This document shows, one piece after another, positions 47,352-56,411 of a stretch of 64,000 nt of DNA (its first letter is position 1; every line of letters starts with the position of its first letter). The notes beneath the pieces were generated by a model that worked only from the letters and a program-made list of their open reading frames with translations, searched no databases and was not told the DNA's origin. The position numbers and the translations under genes were made by a program. The DNA comes from Mesorhizobium sp. 65-26 (GTDB taxonomy: Bacteria; Pseudomonadota; Alphaproteobacteria; Rhizobiales; Rhizobiaceae): the NCBI GenBank assembly GCA_001899205.1, contig MKVL01000035.1, positions 124,001-188,000 of the forward strand. The letters are read 5' to 3'.

Positions 47352-48287
47352 TTATTTCACGAGCCGCGCGATCGCATCCAGCAACGCGCGGTGAACTCTA
47401 GCCTCGTCGAGCCCGATGACGACCTCGGCATTGGCCGGCAGGCCCGACTTGCCGGCGAAGTCGATGACGGTGCGGCCATAGGTGAACCGCCCGGCCAGCT
47501 CGACATCGACGCGCGCCGGCACGATGCGGGCAAGCGTCGGATCGGCCGCCACGAGCGGCGCCACGGGATCGTTGAGGGGCATATGGGACGGCCCGAACAG
47601 GCCCGGCCGAAAGGTGGTGACCAGCGAACGCAGGAGCTCGGCGGCGAAAGCGCCGACCGGCCCGCCAAGCGCCTCCGCCCCGGCAATCAGCGACGGCGTG
47701 ATGCCGGCGCCGGCGGCGCCGTCGACCGGAATGAGCGTGACGGGAATGCCGGCGCCGAACACGATCGCGGCGGCCTCCGGATCGCACAATATGTTCCATT
47801 CCGCGGCCGCCGTCTTGTTGCCCAGCCCCCAGGCACCGCCCAGCGTGACCACGCGCGCGATGCGGCCGGCAATGTCCGGCCGGCGCTGCAGCGCCATGGC
47901 GAGGTTGGTGAGCGGCCCCGTGGTGACGATGGTGGCGGCCTCACCCGCCGCGACGACCTCCGCGATAAGCTCGCTGGAATGTCGCGCATCGAGCGAAACG
48001 GCGTCGAGGTCGGGACGCTCCGGGTCGAGCGCGCTGTCGAAATCGAGCACGCCGGCGACCAGCCGCTCGCGCACCAGCGGGCCTTCGGCGCCGGAAGCGA
48101 CCGGAATGTCGCGACGGCCGGTACGCGCCACGGCGATGGCGCCGTTGCGCGCCGTGCGGTCGAAAGCGAGGTGGCCGGCGCCCGTCGTGACCGCGCGCAG
48201 GTCGAGCCCGGCATGGCCGGCGGCGACGAGGATCGCCAGCGCGTCGTCATTGCCGGGATCGCAATCGTGGATGATGGGAAGCGTCAT
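47352..48287 (-). CDS. nucleoside hydrolase (IUNH family)
   Basis: A 311-aa ribonucleoside hydrolase. The N-terminal signature is IIHDCDPGNDDALAIL, followed by VTTGAGHL, VTTGPLTNLAMAL, VTLGGAWGLGN, AAEWNILCDPEAA and HMPLNDPVAPLV (the late catalytic Asp region). It lies directly behind the ABC transporter genes with a 4-bp ATGA overlap, so imported nucleoside is split as it enters. It is clearly different in sequence from the family member at 37535. Confidence 0.92.
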   Translation of the reverse strand: MTLPIIHDCDPGNDDALAILVAAGHAGLDLRAVTTGAGHLAFDRTARNGAIAVARTGRRDIPVASGAEGPLVRERLVAGVLDFDSALDPERPDLDAVSLDARHSSELIAEVVAAGEAATIVTTGPLTNLAMALQRRPDIAGRIARVVTLGGAWGLGNKTAAAEWNILCDPEAAAIVFGAGIPVTLIPVDGAAGAGITPSLIAGAEALGGPVGAFAAELLRSLVTTFRPGLFGPSHMPLNDPVAPLVAADPTLARIVPARVDVELAGRFTYGRTVIDFAGKSGLPANAEVVIGLDEARVHRALLDAIARLVK

Positions 48288-49204
48288 GTCGTCTGGTGTC
48301 CGGGCAGTCTGGCCGGCCGGTTGCGCCTGTGGGCGCGCCAGCGGGCAAAGGTGAGGCCAAGTATGGCGGCGATGTAAGGCAGCATCAGCACGAACTGCGA
48401 TGGGATGGCGAAGGCTTGCAGCCTGTCGCCGAGCGCGCCGAAGAAACCGAACAGAAACGAGGCGGCGGCCGTCATCCACGGCAGCCCGCCGCCGAACAGC
48501 GTCGCCGCGAGGCCGATGAAACCGCGGCCGCTGGTCATGTCGGGCAGGAAGAAATGCAGCTTGTCCATGGCGAGCTGCGCGCCGGCGAGCCCGGAAAGCA
48601 GGCCGCTGATGCCGACGGCGAGCGCCTTCATCAGGCCGACCCGGATGCCGGCCGAGCGGGCGGCGTGCTCGTCCTCGCCGGCGGCGCGCAGATTGGCGCC
48701 GGTTGGCGTCTGGTAGAGGAAGACGGCGGTTGCCGGCACGGCCAGCAGCGCCAGGATCACGATGAAGCTCTGGCCCTCGAGGATGCGGCCGAGGAACGGC
48801 ACGAAGGACAGCGAGCCATCCGGGATATGCCAGACATCAGGGAAGGACGGGGGCCGCAGGCCGCCGGGGCTGTTGTAGAAGCGCTCGAGCGCGAACAGCG
48901 TGCCACCGGCCGCGAGCAGGTTGATGCCGAGGCCGGCGACGATGAAATCGGCCGAGAAGCGCAGCGTCAGCAGCGCCAGGAGCTGCGACATCAGGATCGC
49001 AGCCGCCACGGCGGCAAGGAAGGCGAGCGAAGCGCTGCCGGTGGCGTTGCCGACGGCGATGGCCGTGAAGGCCGCGACAAGCATCATGCCTTCCACCGCG
49101 ACGTTGAGGATGTTGGCGCGCAGCGTGATCATGGCCGCAAGCGCCGCGAGCAGGATCGGCGTTGACTGTTCGAGAACGGAGGCAAGCAGCGACTGGATGT
49201 CCAT
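48284..49204 (-). CDS. nucleoside-type ABC transporter permease, second subunit
   Basis: A 306-aa BPD_transp_2-type permease. Family landmarks are ILAALAAMITLRANILNVAV, EGMMLVAAF, the NLRAAGEDEHAARSAGIRVG loop and GLAGAQLAM. It is the partner of the permease encoded just upstream (5-nt gap). With the BMP-type binding protein it forms the nucleoside importer architecture seen in NupNOPQ/BmpDEFG-like systems. Confidence 0.9.
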   Translation of the reverse strand: MDIQSLLASVLEQSTPILLAALAAMITLRANILNVAVEGMMLVAAFTAIAVGNATGSASLAFLAAVAAAILMSQLLALLTLRFSADFIVAGLGINLLAAGGTLFALERFYNSPGGLRPPSFPDVWHIPDGSLSFVPFLGRILEGQSFIVILALLAVPATAVFLYQTPTGANLRAAGEDEHAARSAGIRVGLMKALAVGISGLLSGLAGAQLAMDKLHFFLPDMTSGRGFIGLAATLFGGGLPWMTAAASFLFGFFGALGDRLQAFAIPSQFVLMLPYIAAILGLTFARWRAHRRNRPARLPGHQTT

Positions 49205-49209
49205 CGTGG

Positions 49210-50238
49210 TCAGCCCCTCAGTCCGCTCTTGCGCAGCCGCGCCGTCATCAGCAGGACCAGCAGGCCGGTCAGCAGGTTGACCAGCGAGCGCGGCACGTCG
49301 GTCGAGATCTGCATGTAGGCGGCGCCGTTCAGCATCATGGCGTAGAACAGCGCCGTCGCCAGCGCGCCGATCGGGTGGATGCGGGCAAGCAGCGCGCAGG
49401 TGAGGCCGACCAGGCCGTAGGCCGGCGAGAAATTCTGCTCGAAGCGATGGCCGATGCCGAGCACGTAGAGCGCGCCGGCAAGCCCCGCCAGCCCGCCCGC
49501 CACGAGCATGGCGCTGATAATGCGGCGGTTCGCTGGCACGCCGACCGCATTGGCGAACCGCAGGTTGATGCCGGCGGCGCGCAGCTGCGCGCCCCACTCC
49601 GTGCGGAACAGCACAACCCAGGTCACAAGCGCCAGCACGACGGCAACAAGGAAGCCGCTGGTCGCGCCCGGCACGCCGGGCATCGGCGGCAGCCAGATCG
49701 ACTTCGCGACCATGCGGCTGACCGCGCCATAGGCGCTGGTGTCGCGAATGACCTGATTGACGAGATAGGAAGTGAACAGCAGCACGATGGTGTTGAGCAT
49801 CAGCGTCGTCACCACCTCGTCGACGGCGAGCCTCACCTTGAGCACGCCAGGGATCCAGCCGAGGAAGGCGCCGGCGGCGATGCCCGCCGCAACCGCCAGG
49901 GGCAGCAGGATCACCGCCGGCAGATCGGCGAAGAAGACGCCGACCACCGTGGCGGCGATCGCGCCGGCATAAAGCTGGCCCTCGCCGCCGACATTGAAGA
50001 CGCCGGCGCGGAACGAGAAGATGACGCCGAGCGCGATCAGCGTCAGCGGCGTCGCCCGGTTGAGGAACAGCGCGAAATTGCCGAGCGAGTCGAAATTGGC
50101 GAACAGAAGATCGCGATAGGCCTGCACCGGCTCGTCGGTGATCGAGGCGACGAGCAGGAAGCCGAGCGCCATGGTCAGCGCGATGGCGCCGAGCGGAGCG
50201 CCGATGGCGCGCAGGAAGGAACGTGCCGCCTCGTTCAT
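49210..50238 (-). CDS. nucleoside-type ABC transporter permease, first subunit
   Basis: A 342-aa permease with about 8-9 membrane helices. Markers are LIALGVIFSFRAGVFNVGGE, VVTTLMLNTIVLLF and AGINLRFANAVGVPANRRI. The start ATG 50238 overlaps the ATPase stop (ATGA). Its length and motifs fit the larger permease of BMP-dependent nucleoside importers. Confidence 0.9.
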   Translation of the reverse strand: MNEAARSFLRAIGAPLGAIALTMALGFLLVASITDEPVQAYRDLLFANFDSLGNFALFLNRATPLTLIALGVIFSFRAGVFNVGGEGQLYAGAIAATVVGVFFADLPAVILLPLAVAAGIAAGAFLGWIPGVLKVRLAVDEVVTTLMLNTIVLLFTSYLVNQVIRDTSAYGAVSRMVAKSIWLPPMPGVPGATSGFLVAVVLALVTWVVLFRTEWGAQLRAAGINLRFANAVGVPANRRIISAMLVAGGLAGLAGALYVLGIGHRFEQNFSPAYGLVGLTCALLARIHPIGALATALFYAMMLNGAAYMQISTDVPRSLVNLLTGLLVLLMTARLRKSGLRG

Positions 50239-51773
50239 GCCGCCACCGCCTCGCCGCCATTCATCAGCGTGCCGACCGTCGCCTCGTCGGCCACGGCGCG
50301 GTCCAGCACGCGCATCAGTCGGCCGGAATACATCACGCCGATGCGGTCGGAGAGCGCGAAGATCTCCGACAGTTCCGACGAGATCAGCAACACCGCGTGG
50401 CCGCGATCGGCCGCCGCCAGGATGCGCTCGTGAACGAATTCGGATGCGCCGATGTCGAGCCCGCGCGTCGGCTGGCACACCACCAGCAGCGCGGGATCGC
50501 GCTCCAGTTCGCGCGCGATCACCACCTTCTGCATGTTGCCTCCGGACAGCCAGCCGACCGGGGTCGAGGCCTGCGCGCCGCGAACGTCGAATTCCTTGAT
50601 CTTGCTCGCCGCGAACGCATCGAGCCGGCCACGGTCGACAAAGCCATGGCGCAGGATGCCGGCGCGCGAATAATTGGTGGCGGCGACGTTCTCGGCAACG
50701 CTCATCGTCACACCGAGCCCGCGGTCCAGCCTGTCCTCGGGGATAAAGCCCAGACCGGCCTCCTGGCGTTCGGCGACGCTCGCCCGCGTCACGTCACGGC
50801 CGCAGAGCTCGATCGCGCCGCCCTGGATCGCCATCAGGCCGGCAATCGCCTCGGAAAGCTCCGTCTGGCCATTGCCGTCGACGCCGGCAATGCCCATCAC
50901 CTCGCCGGCGCGCACGTCGAACGAGATGGCGTCGAGCAGCAGTCGGCCATGCGAGTTGGTCATGCTGACCCTGTCGAGCTTCAGCACCGGCGCGCCGAAG
51001 CTGCGCGCAGCGCCATCGCCCTTGCGCCCGACCAGGAAGACGTCGCGGCCCACCATGTCGCGGGCGATATCGGCCTCGCTGACATCGGCCGTGCGATGCG
51101 TCGAGATGCTCTCGCCGTGGCGGATCACGGTGACGCGGTCGGAAACGGATTTCACCTCGCGCAGCTTGTGGGTGATGAAGAGGATCGTGCGGCCCCTCGC
51201 CCGCAAGCCGTCGATCACCTGCAGAAGTTCATCGACCTCCGGCGGCGTCAGCACCGCCGTCGGCTCGTCGAGGATGAGCAGCTTGGCGTCGAAGGCGAGC
51301 GCCTTGAGGATTTCGACGCGCTGGCGCTGGCCGACCGAGAGCTGGCCGACAGGTGCGTTCGGATCGAGGCCGAAATTGTAGCGTAGGGAAAGTTCCCGCG
51401 CCCGATCGACCATGGCCGCCCTGTCGGAAAACAGGCCGAGGCGCCGCGGCTGACGGCCGAGGAAGAGGTTCTCGGCGACCGTCATCGACGGAACCAGCGT
51501 GAAATGCTGATGCACCATGCCGATGCCGTGCGCGCTTGCCGCGATCGGATCGGGGATCCGCACCGGCTCGCCGTTGAGCACGATCTCGCCGGCGCTCGGC
51601 TGATGGATACCGGCCAGTATGTTCATCAACGTCGACTTGCCGGCGCCGTTCTCGCCGCAGATGACGTGCACTTCGCCCCGCCTTACGTCGAGGTCGACGC
51701 GCTTCAGCGCGACCTTTTCGCCGAAGGTCTTGGCGATGCCCCGAAGGCTGAGAATGGTGTCGTTGTCGGTCAT
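50235..51773 (-). CDS. nucleoside-type ABC transporter ATP-binding protein, double ATPase
   Basis: A 512-aa double ATPase. Domain 1: Walker A CGENGAGKST, Q-loop MVHQHFTLVPS, signature LSVGQRQRVEI, Walker B LLILDEPTAVL. Domain 2: degenerate Walker A GVDGNGQTE, FIPEDRLDRGLG and LSGGNMQKVV, Walker B with VVCQPTRGLD (Asp-Glu replaced, normal for the family). It is the first transporter gene after the binding protein (59-bp gap). It powers the importer formed by the two following permeases. Confidence 0.92.
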   Translation of the reverse strand: MTDNDTILSLRGIAKTFGEKVALKRVDLDVRRGEVHVICGENGAGKSTLMNILAGIHQPSAGEIVLNGEPVRIPDPIAASAHGIGMVHQHFTLVPSMTVAENLFLGRQPRRLGLFSDRAAMVDRARELSLRYNFGLDPNAPVGQLSVGQRQRVEILKALAFDAKLLILDEPTAVLTPPEVDELLQVIDGLRARGRTILFITHKLREVKSVSDRVTVIRHGESISTHRTADVSEADIARDMVGRDVFLVGRKGDGAARSFGAPVLKLDRVSMTNSHGRLLLDAISFDVRAGEVMGIAGVDGNGQTELSEAIAGLMAIQGGAIELCGRDVTRASVAERQEAGLGFIPEDRLDRGLGVTMSVAENVAATNYSRAGILRHGFVDRGRLDAFAASKIKEFDVRGAQASTPVGWLSGGNMQKVVIARELERDPALLVVCQPTRGLDIGASEFVHERILAAADRGHAVLLISSELSEIFALSDRIGVMYSGRLMRVLDRAVADEATVGTLMNGGEAVAA

Positions 51774-51832
51774 GGCGCCCGTGGAAGGTTTGGAGTGGGC
51801 GGATGGCCGCCCACTCCCGTCCTGGGAGGACT

Positions 51833-52843
51833 TTACTTGAAGGCCGTCTCGACCTTGAGTTCGCCGTCGACCACCTTGGCCTTGGCCTGGTCGACCCGCG
51901 CCTTGACCTCGGCGGGAACCAGTCCGTCATTGTAGACGAGGCCGACACCGTCATTGGCAAGGCCGTAGATCTTCAGCTTGCCGAACTCGGCCTTGCCGGC
52001 CTCGATCTGCTTGATGGAATCGTAGATCGAGTTGCCGATCTGCTTCAGCATCGAGGCGAGCACGTTCTTGGGATGCAGGCCGTTCTGGTCGGAATCGACG
52101 CCGATGGCGTATTTGTTGGCGTCGGCGGCGGCCTTGAGGATGCCGAGGCCGGCCGGGCCGGCGACGTTGTAGACGACGTTGGCGCCGTTGTTGATGGCGG
52201 TGTTGGTCAGGTCATAGGCCTTCTGCGCATCGTTGAAATTGCCGATGAAGATGACCTGGACGTTGATGTCGGGCGTGACCGTCGCCGCGCCCTGCTTGAA
52301 GCCCAGGATAAAGTCCTGGATCACAGGCAGGTCCATGCCGGCGACCACGGCGATCTTGGGCTCGCCGGACGAAAGCGGGAAGTCCTTCTTGTCGGTGGCC
52401 GCGATCGCCGCCAGCACGCCCGCGAGGTAGGAGCCCTCGTTCTGCGCGTACTTCACCGAAAGCACGTTCGGCTCCTTCAGCTCGTCGTCGAAGAAGACGT
52501 ACTTCTGGTCGGGATGCTGCGGCGCCACGGCGGCGAGATTGTCGTGCATGTTCGGGCCGGTGAAGATGACGCTCCATTTGCCGGAGTTGGAAACCGCCTC
52601 GAGGTTCTGGCGCCAGAGCTGGGGATCGGTCGGCGAGGCCTGCAGCAGGCGGGTGCGCGCGCCATCCTTCTCGGCGCGGGCAAAGCCGGTGGCGGCATTG
52701 TCGTTGAAGCCCATGTCGCCGAGGTTGTCGCTCATCACGTAGACGGCGCTGAACTGGTCGGCGGCCATGGCGGCCCCGGTCAGCATGGCAAGGCCCATCA
52801 CCGTCGCGGCGGCGGCGCGTTTCAAGGATACTCTTATCGTCAT
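51833..52843 (-). CDS. BMP-family nucleoside-binding protein
   Basis: A 336-aa periplasmic binding protein of the basic membrane protein (BmpA/PnrA) family. The signal peptide is AAAATVMGLAMLTGAAMA. The mature start is FSAVYVMSDNLGDMGFND, then YAQNEGSYLAGVLAA, KIAVVAGMDLPVIQDFILGF, NVVYNVAGPAGLGIL and AIGVDSDQNGLHP. There is no lipobox Cys, so it is probably a soluble periplasmic protein. It precedes the ATPase gene and follows the LacI regulator gene by 37 bp. Confidence 0.92.
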   Translation of the reverse strand: MTIRVSLKRAAAATVMGLAMLTGAAMAADQFSAVYVMSDNLGDMGFNDNAATGFARAEKDGARTRLLQASPTDPQLWRQNLEAVSNSGKWSVIFTGPNMHDNLAAVAPQHPDQKYVFFDDELKEPNVLSVKYAQNEGSYLAGVLAAIAATDKKDFPLSSGEPKIAVVAGMDLPVIQDFILGFKQGAATVTPDINVQVIFIGNFNDAQKAYDLTNTAINNGANVVYNVAGPAGLGILKAAADANKYAIGVDSDQNGLHPKNVLASMLKQIGNSIYDSIKQIEAGKAEFGKLKIYGLANDGVGLVYNDGLVPAEVKARVDQAKAKVVDGELKVETAFK

Positions 52844-52880
52844 GACTGTACTCCCATTGTTGAGTTGCTTGACCTGTTCC

Positions 52881-53882
52881 CTATTGGCGCGGAGCCGCCA
52901 CGGACTGACGCTCGACGAGCGTGACCGGCAGTCGCGTGAGCGCCTCCGGCGCTTTCTTTTCAAACAGCGCGAGCAGCGCCCGAAGTCCGGCGCGGCCGAG
53001 CTCGGCGGTCGGCTGCCGCACGGTGGTGAGCCCCGGCGCCAGGAGATCGGCGAAGGGCATGTCGTCGAAGCCGACGAGGGAGATGTCTCCCGGCACCGAC
53101 AGCCCGCGCTGCTTGATCGCCTGCATGACGCCGAGTGCGATGAAATCGCTGCCGGCGAACACAGCCGTGGGCGCGTCGCCCGCGTCGAGCACGCCGCGCA
53201 TGGCCTCGAGCCCGAACTCGCGCGCATACGCGCCATGCTGGATGAAGCCGGGCTCCGCCTCGATACCGGCCTCGCGCAGCGCGTCGAGGAAGCCCTGGCG
53301 CCGCTCCTTGGCGCTGAACAGATCCGCAGGGCCGCCGATATGGGCGATGCGGCGGTGGCCGGCCTCGACGAGATGGCGGGTTGCCAGATAGGCGCCCTGC
53401 CGATTCTCGACGAACACCTTGGGCACGTTGACGCCAGGAATGTCCTCGTCGATGAGCACCACCTGCCGGTGCTGGTTGACCGCCGCGGCCAGCGTGCCGT
53501 CGTCCGGCTGGTTGGTCATCATGATGAGCCCGTCGACATGACGGTCCCTGAGGCGCCCAAGGCTGGCGAGTTCGCGCTCGCGCCGGCCGCCGGTGCTGGC
53601 CATGAAGACGGCATAGCCGTGCTTGTCGGCCTCGTCCTCGACGGCGGCCGCCAGCTCGGCGAAGAACGGATTGGCGATCTCGGGCGTCACCAGGCCGATG
53701 GCCTCGGACCGGCCGAGGCTCAGTCGCTTGGCGAGCGCGTTGGGGCGATAATCGAGCCGGGCGATAGCCGCGTCGATGCGGGCGGCCGTATCGGCAGGCA
53801 GTTCCAGCCGGTTGTTGAGGTAGCGCGACACGGTGGTCGCCGAGACCTTCGCCGCTGCCGCCACATCCTGGATCGTGCTCAT
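52881..53882 (-). CDS. LacI-family regulator of the nucleoside operon
   Basis: A 333-aa repressor. The helix-turn-helix and hinge are STIQDVAAAAKVSATTVSRY then LAKRLSLGRS. The effector domain has IGLVTPEIANPFFAELAAA and FDDMPFADLLAPGLTTVRQP. It is the first gene of the leftward cluster and probably senses a nucleoside or base. Its promoter carries three tandem 13-bp repeats (53918-53956), likely its own binding array. Confidence 0.88.
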   Translation of the reverse strand: MSTIQDVAAAAKVSATTVSRYLNNRLELPADTAARIDAAIARLDYRPNALAKRLSLGRSEAIGLVTPEIANPFFAELAAAVEDEADKHGYAVFMASTGGRRERELASLGRLRDRHVDGLIMMTNQPDDGTLAAAVNQHRQVVLIDEDIPGVNVPKVFVENRQGAYLATRHLVEAGHRRIAHIGGPADLFSAKERRQGFLDALREAGIEAEPGFIQHGAYAREFGLEAMRGVLDAGDAPTAVFAGSDFIALGVMQAIKQRGLSVPGDISLVGFDDMPFADLLAPGLTTVRQPTAELGRAGLRALLALFEKKAPEALTRLPVTLVERQSVAAPRQ

Positions 53883-53917
53883 CGGCCTCCCTTTCCTTGA
53901 TCAGGGATAGCTAACGC

Positions 53918-53961
53918 AATCGGTTTAGTAAAGCGGTTTTGTAAATCGGTTGTGTAAATCG
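53918..53961. promoter_or_regulatory. three tandem 13-bp repeats in the LacI promoter
   Basis: AATCGGTTTAGTA, AAGCGGTTTTGTA and AATCGGTTGTGTA follow each other without gaps (53918, 53931, 53944), then a partial fourth copy AATCG. They lie 35 bp upstream of the LacI-family gene. Spacing of 13 bp and the shared CGGTT core suggest cooperative operator half-sites. Confidence 0.6.
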
Positions 53962-54053
53962 CCGACAGCATGTTTCTCCCGCCTCTCCAGGGGCTGATTT
54001 CCGGAGCTATGGATCGTGGATGGTTTGGGTCCGGGCCGGCAAATGGCGGCGGC

Positions 54054-54707
54054 TCAGCCGCCGGTCATCAGCCCGTACACCAGCCTCTGGAGGTTGCCAC
54101 CCTCGCCGAACTCGACCTTGTCGAAGTCACGGCTGCGCTGGCGCTGCGCCTGGGACAATTCGGAGAGGTGTGCCGTGAGTTGCTCGCGGATCTTGCGGCA
54201 GGATGGATCGTCGGCCACCGTCAGCCCGACGCTGTAGGCCTCGATCGCTTTCACCATCTCCTTGATCATCTCGCCATGCACGCGCTCGTGGTCGCGCACG
54301 CCGGTGAAGAAGACTTCCCATGTCTTGCGCGCGGCCTCTCCGAGAGGACCGCTCGGCTTGGGCAGCTTGTAGATGATGGTCAGCTTCGGGCGTGCCGACA
54401 CCAGCACGCAGGCATTGCCTTGCGGCCTGTAATCGCGCTGCCATGTCAGGGTGAACGTGGTGTAGGCGATGGTGCGCTTGCCCTTGCCGATGACAGGCCC
54501 CCGCTGGCCGATCGAGGCATAGAGCTCGGGACCTGACCGGCCCTCGATGGCATAGCTCTCCACCTTCTCGATCGCCTGCCAGTCGGCGCGCGCGGCGGAC
54601 GGCAGCGCGACGCCAGCGACGAGCAGCAGGACACCGAAGCATCGGCTGGAAAGAGGCACGGTGAATTTGCGCCCGCGACGATGGGAAAGCAAAGATCTCA
54701 GAAGCAT
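54054..54707 (-). CDS. DUF922 protein, putative zinc protease-like
   Basis: A 217-aa exported protein. The signal region is FGVLLLVAGVALPSAARA. The mature part has YAIEGRSGPELYASIGQRG, YTTFTLTW and VRDHERVHGEM, an HExxH zinc-hydrolase-type motif (HERVH) followed by a Glu-rich helix, as in DUF922. It acts in the periplasm; the substrate is unknown. The gene stands alone, convergent-free, with the DedA gene divergent from it. Confidence 0.75.
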   Translation of the reverse strand: MLLRSLLSHRRGRKFTVPLSSRCFGVLLLVAGVALPSAARADWQAIEKVESYAIEGRSGPELYASIGQRGPVIGKGKRTIAYTTFTLTWQRDYRPQGNACVLVSARPKLTIIYKLPKPSGPLGEAARKTWEVFFTGVRDHERVHGEMIKEMVKAIEAYSVGLTVADDPSCRKIREQLTAHLSELSQAQRQRSRDFDKVEFGEGGNLQRLVYGLMTGG

Positions 54708-54790
54708 CCGCGCGTCATCTCTCCCTGTTTTGCCTGGAGCGCCGCGCGTCCTTTTGGACGCGCAAAGGACGCTCTTCTACCTTGACTTGG

Positions 54791-54838
54791 CGCATGATCC
54801 CTTCCGAAAATCGATGCCGATTTTCGGGGTCATGCGCT
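54791..54838. repeat. palindromic intergenic repeat
   Basis: GCGCATGATCCCTTCCGAAAATCG, centred near 54815, is mirrored by CGATTTTCGGGGTCATGCGC on the other side of a short loop, giving a long imperfect hairpin. Elements of this form occur in many copies between genes in Rhizobiales. It lies between the divergent DUF922 and DedA genes. Confidence 0.65.
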
Positions 54839-54945
54839 ATGCGGCCGTCCGTCGCGATGGCAGCCAACATGGCTGGCAAAGGTGGACAAGCCGCCGCCTC
54901 TGACGTCATACCCAAGCGATCCTTTTGTCACCAGCAGGAGTTCGC

Positions 54946-55602
54946 GTGGAATCCTTCGTCGACCAGTGCGTGCGCCTCATCGAGAACAACCAGATATGGG
55001 CCATCGTCGTGGTCGGCCTGCTGGCCTTCGGTGAATCGCTGATCCTGATCGGCATCCTGATTCCCGGCACCACCGTGCTGGTGATCGTCGGCGGCCTCGT
55101 CGGCTCCGGCATCGTCCATCCTGTCCCGATCGTTGTCGCGGCCATCATCGGCGCGGCGCTCGGCGATGTCGTCTCCTACTATCTGGGGGCATGGCTCGGA
55201 CGCGGCGTGGTGCACAAATGGCCGCTCAGCCGGTACCGGCACGACGTCGCCCGGGCGCGGCTGTTCTTTCGCCGCTACGGCTTCGCCGCGATCTTCGTCG
55301 GCCGCTTCTTCGGCCCGGTCAGGGCGACAGTGCCCCTGGTCGCCGGCATGCTGGGGATGAGCCGGCGCAAGTTCCAGATCGCAAACGTGCTTTCCGCCAT
55401 CGTATGGGGGCCGATCGTGCTTTTCCCCGGCTGGCTCGTCGCCAAGGGCGCCGGAAGCCTGGCGGCGTTCGACACCACGAGCATCGTCGCCATCGGCTCG
55501 GCACTGGTCGTGGCTGGGATTCTGTTCGCCATCATCGGTATGCGCCTGATGCAGCGCCGCGGCGGGCGACGCCGCCGCGCGAACGTTACAGGCAGGCCTT
55601 AG
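54946..55602 (+). CDS. DedA-family membrane protein
   Basis: A 218-aa inner-membrane protein with five or so helices. The DedA/SNARE-associated motif is GRFFGPVRATVPLVAGMLGM, and the N-terminal half has FGESLILIGILIPGTTVLVI and a GAALGDVVSYYLGAWLGR re-entrant region. Family members are proposed lipid or undecaprenyl-phosphate translocases; an undecaprenyl-diphosphatase gene lies 0.8 kb away. The start is GTG 54946, with AGGAG 5 nt upstream. Confidence 0.88.
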   Translation: MESFVDQCVRLIENNQIWAIVVVGLLAFGESLILIGILIPGTTVLVIVGGLVGSGIVHPVPIVVAAIIGAALGDVVSYYLGAWLGRGVVHKWPLSRYRHDVARARLFFRRYGFAAIFVGRFFGPVRATVPLVAGMLGMSRRKFQIANVLSAIVWGPIVLFPGWLVAKGAGSLAAFDTTSIVAIGSALVVAGILFAIIGMRLMQRRGGRRRRANVTGRP

Positions 55603-55645
55603 GGCCGCGCCCGCAGATAGCGGAGTTCGCCGGACACCACTCGGC

Positions 55646-56272
55646 TTACTGGACGGAGCTGACCAGCGCCTCGTCGCCGCCCCTTATGGAAACCCAGCGC
55701 CCGGTGTTCTCGCTCGATTGCCGCTTCATGTAGCGGTAGCCGGTCTGGTTCCAGAGCAGAACCTTGTCGGACAGATTGTCGAGGACGATGTCGCCCCGGT
55801 CCGTGCGTATGGTGAGCACCGAATGGCCCTCGCCGTTGCGCTTGCGCACCACCGTGATCAGCAGGTTGGCCACGGCGACACCGCTTTTCGCCAGCGTGCG
55901 CCGCTTCTCCAGCACATAGTCCTCGCAGTCGCCGTATCCGTCGTCGGGATAGGCCCAAACCTCGTCCTTACCGTAATGGTCGATGTCTTCCATCGGCTTG
56001 ACGCGGGTGTTGACGGACTTGTTGACGGAACTGATGCGCCGCAGCAGCACGTTCGTCAGATGCTCGGGCTTGCTGTTGGGCGAGCGGATCGAGCATTCAC
56101 CGGCATGGGTCTTGCAGAAATCGAAGTGGCCGACCGGCTGGGTCGTCGGACCGCCGACCGTCATCGACGCTCCCGCCGCCTTCGCCGCTCCGCATGCCGC
56201 GCCGAAGCCGACAAGCGTCAGGGCAAGGCCGAAACAACGCGCCGCCAAACGCCAACTTATCGAGGATGCCAT
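55646..56272 (-). CDS. bacterial transglutaminase-like cysteine peptidase (BTLCP)
   Basis: A 208-aa secreted protein with a signal peptide ending AAKAA. The catalytic triad is visible: Cys in GYGDCEDYVLEKR, His in GEGHSVLTI and Asp in IVLDNLS. BTLCPs of this type (LapG-related) occur in alphaproteobacteria, and some cleave surface adhesins or process periplasmic proteins. The gene is monocistronic and convergent with dedA (43-bp gap). Confidence 0.88.
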   Translation of the reverse strand: MASSISWRLAARCFGLALTLVGFGAACGAAKAAGASMTVGGPTTQPVGHFDFCKTHAGECSIRSPNSKPEHLTNVLLRRISSVNKSVNTRVKPMEDIDHYGKDEVWAYPDDGYGDCEDYVLEKRRTLAKSGVAVANLLITVVRKRNGEGHSVLTIRTDRGDIVLDNLSDKVLLWNQTGYRYMKRQSSENTGRWVSIRGGDEALVSSVQ

Positions 56273-56411
56273 GCGGCGCCGCCCAAGTCGTTCCTGTTAA
56301 AGGAAAGTTAAGGAGGAATTCCCGGCCCGTCAATCAACGGCGAACGCAATCCCTGACGCAGGCGAATCCAGCTGGCGGAGCGGGATGCCAGATCCCGCTC
56401 CCGTGCCGGCC

